NCBI GenBank assembly: GCA_003833135.1
Contig: QZLH01000027.1
Coordinates: 113,812-177,811 of the forward strand
Origin: Oehlia diaphana
Lineage: Eukaryota; Glomeromycota; Glomeromycetes; Glomerales; Glomeraceae
DNA: 64,000 nucleotides
Reading direction: 5' to 3'
Shown here: positions 45,883-56,937 of the stretch, in pieces
Position numbering within the stretch: position 1 is the stretch's first letter
Layout of the letters: every line of letters begins with the position of its first letter
The notes under the pieces: generated by a model
Databases searched by the model: none
What the model was told of the DNA's origin: nothing
The model's input: only the letters and a program-made list of their open reading frames with translations
Made by a program: the position numbers and the translations under genes

Positions 45883-47541
45883 TTATGGATCTGTTGGTAT
45901 AGATGAACTTGACGATCTCTTTGGTTTTGGATTTGCTCCGGCAGAACGTGCAAATAAACACAACACATCTGTCAAACTTACAATTCCTATAGCTCGTGCC
46001 CTTTCGTCTACAACCCAAACTCGATGCGCTTTAGTTGCTACAAGTTTAGCAATGGTGTATCCTACCGTGGATGTTAGACGAACATCGAATACTGGATATT
46101 TATCTTGTCCATCCTCTAATCCTTGTCTACTTCTTACATGACCGACAAACTGTTGACATGTTTTCCACATTAAAGAATGACTATAACTTCTAAGAATGTA
46201 CTGCCAAAAATAAATAAATTGCCAATAATTGTCAATAATTAAAGAATTTTGTAAAAATAATTAAAAGGCTTTGAAAATTCTTATACGAACTTTAACATCC
46301 GTCATACTGATATTTCCTAATAGAACTCCATCGGCATCAACAATGGCAATTGAACTTAATGAATTTTTATCTTAAACAAAATATAATTGTTAATAGAGAA
46401 AAAGATAGCATGTAAAAAAAGATGATGAACTTACTCATCATTGTTAACGCTTCAATTACAAAGGAATCAGCTTGGGCAGAAATTACGGTACTTTGTCCAA
46501 TATTGAGATCATGAAGCTATCAAATGATGTTTTCAGAATTACAATATCTCTACAAATAACACAAAAACAATATATTAAATAAATACCGATTTTGGGAAAA
46601 GTTCTTCGATCTGAGGGAATTTTGTCACCTATAAAATAGACAAATAAATAAGATGATGATAGCGTTTTTTGATTTAAATAAGTGCATAATCATACATTAT
46701 TGTATAGATAATTAACAACTCTTGATTGAGTTAATATGCCCTTCATATTACCATCCGCATCGACAACGGAAACTAATATGATTTAAAGATTTTTCAGTAA
46801 ATTACCAAATTTTTACGAAAAAAAAAAGGAATTAGAAATACCTCTATGAGTTCCACTTCCAAATAATTCAACTACTTGTAACAATGAAGTTTCAGGAAAT
46901 ACCGAATAAAAAGGATTCCTATGGGATATATCTATAAAAAATATTTTTTATCATTTATCAAATTTTTTCTATAATCTTATTATTAAGGTTTTTATTAAGA
47001 TTACCTGAAGCTAGTTTTACGGGAACTGGTTGACTTTGTATTGCCAATTTCAATAAATCGTTAAATTCAGAAGTCAATTCTTCATCGGACTTTCGTTGCT
47101 GTTCTAAAATATCTTTCTTTTTCAAAACAATTAATAGATAGGTCATAACATCTGCCCAATCAAACATTCCAACGTAAGTTTTGGTTTTATTATCATAAAC
47201 TGGGGCAGAAGATACATTATTTTTAATAAGAGTCTAAAAAAATAAAATATTGAAAAATTAATACGACATTCAAATAATTGGACAAATAATAATAATTCCT
47301 ACATCACAGGCTACTTCTATTGCAGTATCACCATCACTTAAAAAGAAAAGTACATTATTTTTTAGTTATAATTGATAAAATCAAAACAATTTAATGATAT
47401 ATACATGATAATAATTTTTTGGTCTTCTACGAGTTCAATGGCTTTCACCAAGGTCCAATCGTGAGTCTCAGTGGTAAGACCTTCGCGATGCGAGTCGATA
47501 GTTGAACGACGCGATTTTGGTAGTCCAGTTACTGGGTCCAT
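45883..47541 (-). CDS. CBS-domain protein, Sds23/SNF4-like
   Basis: ATG at 47541 (MDPVTGLPKSRRSTIDSHRE). About nine short exons are readable: DGDTAIEVACD; LIKNNVSSAPVYDNKTKTYV; GMFDWADVMTYLLIVL; ISHRNPFYSVFPETSLLQVV; VSVVDADGNMKGILTQSRVV; FPQIEELFPKS; LHDLNIGQSTVISAQADSFV; SLSSIAIVDADGVLLGNISM; and the last exon 46200-45883 (TSTVGYTIAKLVATKAHRVW, VVDERARAIGIVSLTDVLCL) ending Ser-rich. The total is about 365 residues with four CBS repeats, the layout of AMPK-gamma (Snf4) and of Sds23/Moc1 phosphatase-linked proteins. The hydrophobic YLLIVL after the first repeat and the Ser-rich tail slightly favour Sds23. The start is head-to-head with the UPF0014 gene 412 bp away. Confidence 0.78.
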
Positions 47542-47953
47542 TCTTAAATATTAAATGTTCCTTGAAAAAACGCGAAGTCAATGGCTAAACGAATAATCGT
47601 ATGATATTCCAGAGACTATGTAGTCGCAATGTGTACTATAAGATTTTATTGTAATTGTTCGTGTAACATTTAACACATATTAGAAAAGGGTTTATCTTTT
47701 TAAACCGTTTTTCTTTAGTTTGTATTTAGTTTGCACCAATATCTTATAAAAATTACAACATATGGAACATAATTCCACATATATAGATGATCCCCATTTT
47801 TTTATCAATTGTGTGTGATCAGCAGGGTGCGTAACTTTAAAAGATATTTGTTTTATGATATCATAAAATTTTTACCTTGACCCCTAAACTATGATTGGTA
47901 ATGTGAATTCTTGCACGAGATTTTTTTAATTCAATAATTTTTGGTCTAACAAA

Positions 47954-49623
47954 ATGGTCTTTAATGGCAACGATCCAATACTTAGTTATCAATACGATAC
48001 TTGTCGTCGAGATCCAAGTAAAATCGATGATAATCCACTCGAATGGTATCATGTAGGAATAGCTTCGACGTTTATTATTATAAACGGTAGGTAATAGTTA
48101 TTTCATTGCTTTATTTTAATTTATATATTAATTTTTATTTATAAATATCTAGGTGTTATATCAATATCATTTGGTTTACATTTAGGAACATCTTTATTTG
48201 TCAGCGCGGTCCGTTGTGTTGTACAATTGACCTTAATGGTTTGTTTACCTTTAGTTTTCATTTTGAGTTATGATTAAAAATATCGTTTTTATTAATTTAC
48301 TGAATCATTACAATTAGGGTTTAGTTCTTGAAGATGTTTTTAAAGCACAAAATCCTTATATTGTTTTTGCAATGATTTGTAAGTTACAATTAAATTTACA
48401 ATCGATTGCTTTATTACTTCATTAATTAATTGCTCCTCCTTTTAGTTGTACTTGTTTTTCTCGGCGCCAATGAAATAGTATTAAATAAGAGCAAGAAGAG
48501 ACACGCCGGCATGGTATACATATATATATATAAGAACGTATTGGTTAATAAAGTTATTAAGGATATATCTTCGTAAACTTGATAGTATTTGTCCGTTCTT
48601 CTTTCACTGGGAGTAAGTACTATAATAATTGGTACTATCGGTAAGTTATACATATTATTTAATTGATTTTTATTTTCGTTCGTTCTTTTATCGCATAGGA
48701 ACTAACCGATTTCTTGTTAAATGAAGGATCTCGTTTTTCTTTGAATCAAGGAAAATTTTGGGATCCACGGATATTTGTTCCAACAATGGGAATGCTTCTT
48801 GGGAATGGCATGTCAGCAATAGCTGTTGCCACTTCTTATGCGCTTAATCAATTAAGGTAATTATATTGTACATCTTGTATTCATTGCTATTTACTTATTA
48901 GTTCCTTATATCATAAAATGATAGTGAACAAAAGGAAATGATAGAAATGTACTTATCATTTGGTGCTTCTCGATGGGAAGCCGGTCGTCCGGTTGCAGTT
49001 GAAGCGATAAGATTAGCTATGTTACCTACTATTAATGCTATGAGGTAACTTTTAGTCCGTCTATTTTTATTTATTTATTATAATGTTGTTAAACCTGTAT
49101 TTTACATTTTTTAGTATAATTGGATTGATTGCTATTCCAGGTAATTTTTAGATATCTTAATCAAATATAAATACTTACATATTGTATCTAAATAGTAAAT
49201 TTCTTTTATGAAATCAATTAGGTATGATGACTGGTCAAATTATTGGTGGTGCTCCTATAATGGATGCTGTTAAATATCAACAGATTATCATGTTCATGAT
49301 ATCTGCTTCTACGGCATTAGGAGTATTATCTTCAATTTTTGTAAGTAAATCTTTTAAGTTCTTCACATATAACTACAAGCAATTTATTCACAATTCATAA
49401 TTTTTTCATAAAGGTATGTATGTTCACTTGTATTGATAATTCACATCGATTGAGAAATGATAGAATATTAAGTTCAAAACCATGGATTTTTGCCAAAAAG
49501 GATGAATTTTTAAATAACATAAAACGTGGTATAATTGGCTTAAAAAATATTTTATTATGTTGTTTCATAAAAACAGTTGATGTAGAAGAAGAATCATTAG
49601 GATTATTAAGTAGTAGAAGTTAA
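47954..49623 (+). CDS. UPF0014 membrane protein (FetB / ALS3-like)
   Basis: About ten exons. 47954-48086, 48153-48238, 48318-48378 and 48446-48513 join in phase (MVFNGNDPILSYQYDTCRRD, VISISFGLHLGTSLFVSAVR, CVVQLTLMGLVLEDVF, FVLVFLGANEIVLNKSKKRH). 48586-48640 encodes a membrane helix (YLSVLLSLGVSTIIIGTI). 48699-48856 (DPRIFVPTMGMLLGNGMSAI), 48925-49044 (EMIEMYLSFGASRWEAGRPV), 49115-49140, 49222-49340 (GMMTGQIIGGAPIMDAVKYQ) and 49414-49623 follow. The motifs IP.xGMLLGN, FGAS..E and PGMMTGQI..G.P...A...Q define the family. E. coli FetB exports iron; plant ALS3/STAR2 acts in aluminium tolerance. The 48640/48699 join is out of phase by my reading; an alternative donor at 48613 (GTAAGT) restores phase but drops half a helix. 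Confidence 0.85.
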
Positions 49624-49874
49624 TAATCTAAATGTTATTTTTCAATGGTTTATGTTTTTGCAATCTAGTGCTATTTTATAAAATAATAAAAATAGATAAA
49701 AAAAAATTCTAGCAAAATGGTTTACTCAATACTATATATTCCTTATAATATGGTATCTTTCCTTTATATATTATTATTAATGCAATTTAGCTTGTATTCA
49801 ATAATCAATTATATATTATAAACTGTATTAATTTCCTGGTAGAAATATCTAACCGCTCTAATCCAAGTTTAACC

Positions 49875-52800
49875 CTAACTGAAACATTTTTTAAGTTTAG
49901 AAATAGCATAAAAAGTTTCTTTATCATTCAAATTTTGAGGACAATCAGCTAAATTCGTTGAGTACATGTTAGTACGTATAAAAAGTAAAGGAATCAAAGA
50001 AGGAGAAAAGATTGGTCATACCAAGGAATTGTCTAATTAGTATCCTTGTATCTGACTGTGCTTCCAAGACAACATCAAATGGTTCAATTAACTTTATCAT
50101 TATACAATAAAAATCTTTTGAATAGGGTGGTCCAATTATTTGGACAACCTAAAAACAATTAGAGAAAATTTTTTACATGTGGCTTATAAACCAGATAACC
50201 GGAATAATGCTATTTTCAAATGTTGTAACAAAAGTTTCGAAAACTTAATTCATTTATATCATCAGGGCATAAATGTCCAATATATGGAAATTAATTTAAC
50301 TAATTATGTGACAAAGTTTCTTCTTTTGGATACAACATTTATAATCAAGAATAGAAATCTTTTAAGCACACACTTACTTTTTTGATAAAATAGATTATTA
50401 ATCTTTCCTCTAATTTTTTTGCTTGTTTTTCAATATACATCATGACTTGTATAACAAATCCAAGCTGTATCAGGTAAATCATTCGATCCAACAATTGTTG
50501 TCGCAGACCCAACTGTAATTGTGGATGAAATGAACGCGTAAATCAAACTGTTACATACTATTAACATAACCAAATTATAAAGTTGTACGAAACCATAATT
50601 TCCGGTGTAAGTTTCCATGAATTTGATTCCAGTTCAGCTTTAAACGCGTTAAAAACGTGTGTTCGTTGATAAGGATGACGATACGCAATCTTCAATCACA
50701 TAATATTTTATTTTAAATACATTTTGACGAAGTGAATAAATACTAATACATAATTTTTTTTACCTCTTCAAGAAGCAGATGAGGAATCGGGACTTCATGA
50801 TGTTTGAAATGCTTCTCATAAAATGACGTGTCGCGTAAAAGATGTTTAATCCAAAAGATTAAAGCCATTGAAGCTATCGGAGTACTATATTCAAAAATAA
50901 AACAGAATAACATTTAAATTACTTATAGTAAAAACATGTTATCACGAAAAGATAAAACTTACTCTATATATTCCAATATTTCTTTAACGATGCTACCGAA
51001 TTCGGTAGTCGTTGCACCTTTTTTAGAAACGGCAGCTTCGAGTTTTTTAAGTGTTGTAAAGGTACTATCGACTTGTGAAGAATCAATCTAATTTAGAAAA
51101 GATAATTAATAAGAATGGAAAATGAATTTATTGTGTACGACATACACAGCTATTCTACCTTTCCGTTCGATAATTCCTTGGCGCTTGAAGCAAAAGCCGC
51201 TAAATATAAATACTTTTCCTTAAGATCTTGCTTCAAGTTTTTGTTTTTCTCAGAAGGTACGAATATATTATTTAATAACCAATCTAAAATATCCACATAG
51301 CAATTGTATGAACAAATTTTTTAGACGCGATTGACATTACCATAAAATTAAAAAAAAAAATAATAAACAAACCAGATAAATACACTACATACAGAGCAAT
51401 TGAGGATCGCGCAAAAATATAGGAGAAGGTGGTGGTCTAGAACTATATTGCTTATACAACTACAATAAGCGTCAAAAAAAAAAAAAAAATTTAGAAATGT
51501 GAGAAAAGTATATTATAATGATAAATATATAAATAGTTACCGCGACCACATCTCCAGGTGTTGGTGGTATATGAAAAATAGATGATGCAATAGCAGCTGG
51601 TGGAGCCGATAATAAGTTTCTCAATGTTATCACTAGATCATTTCTACAAATTCAGAATATATTAGATTTGCATAATTTAAAAATTTCAGAATTGTGTGTA
51701 TAGTGTGTATATATGTACCGGCCATCAATTACGCCTTTTTCCAACTCTTTAGCCAACTTTCTTAGCGGGTAACCATTTGGTACTTGAATCAATCGCTTTA
51801 TTAACGTTTGAACAAAAAGATACGTGTGTGGGTGCTGACTTGCTGTTTTCTACATAAATAAAGTGAAATTAACATATTTTTTGTAAAAAATAACAGAATA
51901 TGTGAATAAAAACCCACCACTAAATCCGGCAAAAATTTAGATAAGCTCGCGTCGTCCGCGTTTAATAACGTATTGAATTGGTCAAGTAAAACCTTTGAAT
52001 ACACCCCAATATATGTTGACGCAGTTTTGAGATGTTTTATTTCACCAACGAAACCTTGATCCGCTATTTTCTAATATCGATTGCATTCCTCATAAGAAAA
52101 AGTTATAACAAATAAAATTGCTAACAATTAATTACCTGAATCAAAACGTTCAAAAATTGACTGTCAGGATATTTCTCTGAAAGTTCATATAACACTTTAC
52201 GCCATTCAGCTTTATCTATAAGTTCCAACACTGGATTTAAAGACTACGTTTGAAAAAAAAACATTGATTAATTCAAGATGAAATATAAGGCGTTCCAGAT
52301 TAAAAAATAATTACCCTGCCATTTTTTTTAAGTGTTTCGTCTATCTTCTTGGCGTCATACTTTGCCTTTAACACTTTTTTCAAACATTCGATCCCTTCCT
52401 CGCGCCCTCTTGCCGTTGGATCATTTGGATTATGTGGACTTTGGTCAGAGAAGGCATTTATCATACTCATTAAGACATTAGCTCTGCTGGGGTAACCTCT
52501 ATATGACACGACAAGCGAAGAAAATATTGCCGTAGTTCCTTCGGTTGCAATTTCAAGATAATCACGAACCGAATTTTGAATTCCTGGTTCAAAAAGAGAA
52601 TCTAGAGAAAAATACGATAGTTAATAAAAAGAGTATAATCTTGATAATTGTTTTTATATAACAGGTAACCTGGTCTAAGTACTCGTTGTACTGTCTTTCT
52701 TATAGCATCGTCACTAGGGTCTATCGGATTGATATCGAAGGACATTACATTATACTGTCTCAAGAAACTTGACATAAAACCAATGAATTCTCGCTCGGTA

Positions 52801-52995
52801 CCGTCAAGCTACAAAATTCGTAATGGTAATAAAAAAAAAAGATATATATATAATTATATACTGGAACTTAACGCGTATATAATAAAGAAAAAAAAAACCA
52901 CTTCTTACATTAACCCCTAATTTCGTCTTCAAGAACTCGGTTACTTCAGGATCATCGCGAAGTAACTTTTGATTCTGATAAAAATTATTGAACAT
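49875..52995 (-). CDS. NELFCD: Negative elongation factor C/D (NELF-C/D, TH1)
   Basis: ATG at 52995 (MFNNFYQNQKLLRDDPEVTE), many short exons. In order: EREFIGFMSSFLRQYNVMSF, RPDSLFEPGIQNSVRDYLEI, SYRGYPSRANVLMSMINAFS, KVLKAKYDAKKIDETL, NPVLELIDKAEWRKVLYELS, EKYPDSQFLNVLI, ASTYIGVYSKVLLDQFNTLL, ASLSKFLPDLV, HPHTYLFVQTLIKRLIQ. Then DVVALYKQYSSRPPPSPIFL, YLYLAAFASSAKELSNGK, VDSTFTTLKKLEAAVSKKGA, TPIASMALIFWIKHLLRD, HLLLEEIAYRHPYQRTHVFN, LLDRMIYLIQLGFVIQVMMY, GPPYSKDFYCIMIKLIEPFD and a last exon ending FYAISKLKKCFS with TAG at 49875-49877. The order matches TH1/NELF-C/D throughout. In animals NELF holds RNA polymerase II at promoter-proximal pauses; yeasts lack it. Its start faces RPS23 across 185 bp. 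Confidence 0.85.
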
Positions 52996-53180
52996 TTTGA
53001 TAAAAATTATTAGCGTAACTAAAGAGCAAAACTATCGTGTTGTAACTATTTATATAATTTTTTAAATGGCTATTGTTACACAATCACTTTATATCAGCCA
53101 ATAGCTAGATTTGTATTAAATGTGAAAAAAATGAATCAAAGATTCCTCCTCCGTTTCATCCCATCTTAAAAATAGGTAAA
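52996..53180. promoter_or_regulatory. Shared bidirectional promoter, NELF-C/D and RPS23
   Basis: Only 185 bp separate the two start codons, which face away from each other, so both promoters and 5' leaders must lie here. The segment contains AGCCAATAGC (53097-53106), a CCAAT-type box, and short pyrimidine runs near the RPS23 start (ATTCCTCCTCCGTTTCATCC), common in ribosomal-protein promoters. Confidence 0.55.
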
Positions 53181-54026
53181 ATGGGTAAGAGTTATCATTT
53201 CTATTTATTAGCTTAAGGAATTTTGTTATTTTTTCTTTTAAACCTAGCAAGAAATTTTAATAATAGAGTTACAGGTTTATAAAGATTTTTTTTTCCAGCC
53301 CGTTTTCTAAGATATCTTATTGAATTCGTATTATATTAGGTAAAGGAAAACCCAGAGGATTGCAAAGCGCTCGTAAACTACGTACACACCGTCGTGTAGA
53401 ACGATGGGCTGATAAAGCATATAAGAAGAGAGCATTAGGTACCGCTTACAAATCTTCACCATTTGGCGGTGCCTCTCATGCAAAAGGCATTGTACTTGAA
53501 AAAATGTAATTTTATCTCCTGATCTTTCTGATCTATTATTTTATTAATTAAAGAATTGAACTTATTAATTTATTTTATTATAATTTTCGCTCTGCATGAT
53601 TATTTATTTGTCCAAAAAAGTGGCGTGGAAGCCAAACAACCAAATTCTGCTATTCGCAAGTGTGTTAGAGTTCAATTAATTAAGAACGGAAAGAAAGTTA
53701 CGGCTTTCGTTCCTAATGATGGTTGTTTAAATTACGTAGATGAAAATGATGAAGTTCTGCTTGCAGGATTCGGTCGTAAAGGTCGCGCCGTAAGTATTCG
53801 ACCATTCTTTAAATTTAACTAGATTCAGCGGTCTGATTACGATACTTTTGTAGATTGGTGATATTCCTGGAGTTCGTTTCAAAGTGGTCAAAGTCTCGGG
53901 TGTATCACTCCTTGCTCTGTAAGTACATCCTTTAATTCTTGTTATTTTTTTTCGTTTAAATTATTATAGTTTTTAATTTTAAATATTTATAGATACAAGG
54001 AAAAGAAAGAAAAACCTCGGTCTTAA
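53181..54026 (+). CDS. RPS23: Ribosomal protein uS12 (RPS23)
   Basis: Five exons, 53181-53184 (ATGG only), 53340-53505, 53621-53789, 53854-53918 and 53993-54026, give 145 residues, the normal length. The sequence starts [20 protein letters not shown] and contains [20 protein letters not shown]. It holds the invariant [10 protein letters not shown] loop that reaches the decoding centre and carries the hydroxylated proline in other eukaryotes. It ends [32 protein letters not shown] minute first exon is common in ribosomal-protein genes. It acts in translation fidelity on the small subunit. All splice phases fit. Confidence 0.97.
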
Positions 54027-56937
54027 GACAGTCTTTTCAATTTAATGTCTATTATTTAATTTTGCAGGTGCTTTAATTTTAATTAGCTAATCAATAGATT
54101 TATTGTAAGCTTCTGAGGTTGGACTATATGTTATAATATAATTTGAGAAATCATTTGCAAAAATAAAAAAAATCTTAACTCCCAAAAAAGTGTTTTTTGT
54201 AAACATATTGATTCATAGTTTATATAAATTTCTTAATATTTTTCGGAGAAAAAGCACAATTTATATTAACAAAAAGTGACACAGTATTGACAAAAAAAAA
54301 GAAAGAAACGAATGAATTGGTACTATGATGATTATATGAAGGTGTAATTTCTTAAGTTTTTATTGTCTTTATCAAATTATTCACTTAATCCTGACATAGG
54401 ATAACTACATGAACTATGTGAATGGACGGGAACTTTATTCCAGACTCGTCTCAAATAAATTCAGAACGTCAGTTTATATACCTGGAGCCAATTCCAGCAA
54501 CTTTTCGATTAGACGAGAGATAAAAAAAAAGGTTTACTTCGGAGATTTTGGAGGAAGATGTGCCTCCACGAAGCAATGGAAATTCGTGCACTTTGGGGAA
54601 ATGAAGTCTACAATACAAGAATTTTACCAGAGAAATATTAAGAATGGTTATATTAGCAGATTGATTTGTAAGTAGATAGTAAACTAAATCAATGTGATCG
54701 ATCCGTTTATTAACCCGTTCTTCACCTTCATTGATCCGGAATTATTTCATTAATAATAAAATAGTATTGTCTTCTAGTTGAATTAAAAGTAACCTCTTCC
54801 TGTAGAGATTGTTACTTTGATAATCCATCGTTCAAATGAAGTAACCCATGGTGTCTTCCTTTTGTTTTTTTGCTATTGATCGTTAACGATATTGAAAATT
54901 TTCCGTTATTAATAACAATAATGTCGAATAAAAACGATGTGTCAACATTATTAAACAAAAATAATAAACAGTGAGACTTTAAAAGAGAGTCACAAAACTT
55001 GCAATTATGTTCAATGGATAATTTGTTCTATAATGTAAGATGTCACTTTTATTAAAAAATTCTGCAGCATTCTTCTTGACTTAATTTCTTTTTCTTGAGG
55101 AGAAGTTGCATCATCATCAGATTCACTACATTAGATTATAACTCCAATAGTTCCACTTTGTCCTCGGATTATACCATAGTTCAAACGGGGACTTTCTACT
55201 TTAAATACAGATTTATATTTAATCTCTTATTATAACACCTTTTTGTCTAAATCGTTGGTGATACCTATAGAATCATATATTCATTCATTTCCTTGTGCTC
55301 CATATTTTGGGTGCATGTAGTAAAAAAAAAAATCAATTTCATTATAATTAAATTTGAGGATTAATTCTTCACTTTCAATTGAAGAATCATTCATCAATTT
55401 TACAATTTTACAAGAAAATTGCTGAAAAACTCATCGTTTCTATCTCGGAAAGATACGAAAGACAATGAGAATCATGAAGTAAATCTTGGTGTACTAAATA
55501 ATCTTATGCCATTCGGCATGATATGTTCTTTGACGATGAGTACGTGAATACAAAGTCAATCAATCGAATCTGTTGCCTAGTCGTACCATAGGAGTACAAG
55601 AGGATATAATCAAACAATCAGTATCACTATTGAGTCTGAGAGATAGTCATAGGTTTTGTTGGAAAATAATGGAAAAATGTAAATGTTAAAAAAAGAGTAT
55701 CACTTGTATACAGATTTTAAAACAAACGGAATTGCCATGATTTTGTACACCTGTTAGAAATTTAAGACCATGACATTAATGAAAACGAGGGTCAGCCCAT
55801 CTGGAAGGATACTTCTGGAAAGAGAAGGTAGTAAGGTGATGAGCCAAGGAGTCGTTTGCTTAGGATATTGTGAGTTGCTCAGTGGTACGAAACAGAAACC
55901 CCAAGAGAAACTTAACATACTTTAATGTGTACGATTTTACGTTATCAACTAGTTTGTAATCGTACTTAAAAACAATCAGCTTCAATGCGTTAATTTGGTG
56001 AAGTGGGCAGTAGGTTCATGTAACTTCGACCTCTTGGAGACCCAGTTCCCAATTGATGTTTGTTCTAGGTGGTTCCACAAGTTGTCCAACGGGTTTGATC
56101 TATTTGTCATGTCTATTGATAGAAGTATCCAATATGCTTACCAGTTTCTTTGCTTTCTTACTCAGAACTTTCTCTTAGTCTTCGTTTTCTCATGTTTCAG
56201 ATGAATACAGTCAAACTGCGATATAACAATATGTTGGGATTCATATGAAATCTTTGAAAAATATCAGGGACAACAATTTTATGCTGCAATAAATCATACG
56301 CAATAAGAACAAGTAAAATTTTAAATTAATAATATAAACTTCTTTTTAAAGTTTGGATAAGCGATTAACAAAAGTTGTTAGGGTTGGAGTAAAATCGTGT
56401 TTTTTATACTATAGAGTGTAGATTTAATTACAACTGAGAGAATTACTGGATTATATCCGCTCTAATTCTCGCCCTAACTTTGTTGTTAATAAAAGTCTGG
56501 AGGAGACAATCAATGATATGATCCTTCCTTTATCACTAAAAAGGTTGCGCACTGCTAATAATTTTTATTCGTTTACAATCTATTTTTATCTTAATTAATT
56601 CTTGTACAAAGAATTCCAATATGTGATAAGATATGATCAGAGATTATTTACGTTACTATTAAGTTTTTTAAATTAGCCTCCACGGCTCCACCATCTCTAC
56701 CATTTTTTCGGATCATGTTATCCAAATTAGGGAATTTCAAAATCATTGATACCTCTTTTAGAAATAAGGAATTATAAACGTGTTAACCTCTTATTGAATG
56801 ATAAAATTACTTGTAAATTTATGGTTGGTTATGTACATCAATTGAATATTACAAATACAATATAGAAGGTTGTAAACCAAAAACTTTCATGCGATGCGTT
56901 TTAACAGTCAAAGATTTCAGTATTGCACCTGAGAAAT
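54027..56937. other. Long intergenic stretch: weak ORFs, gene scraps, pogo-like end
   Basis: 54409-54675 is an 88-codon open frame (MNYVNGRELYSRLVSNKFRT ... STIQEFYQRNIKNGYISRLI) with no recognisable domain; it may be a small gene or chance. On the minus strand at about 55320-55060 a broken coding-like stretch reads YGAQGNE, YDSIGITNDLDKKVL, KYKSVFKVESPRLNYGIIRG, with stops between. 55500-56210 is clearly less AT-rich than its surroundings. At 56212 TACAGTCAAACTGCGATATA resembles pogo/Tc1-type termini, but no second end was found. I see no RNA gene. Confidence 0.35.
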
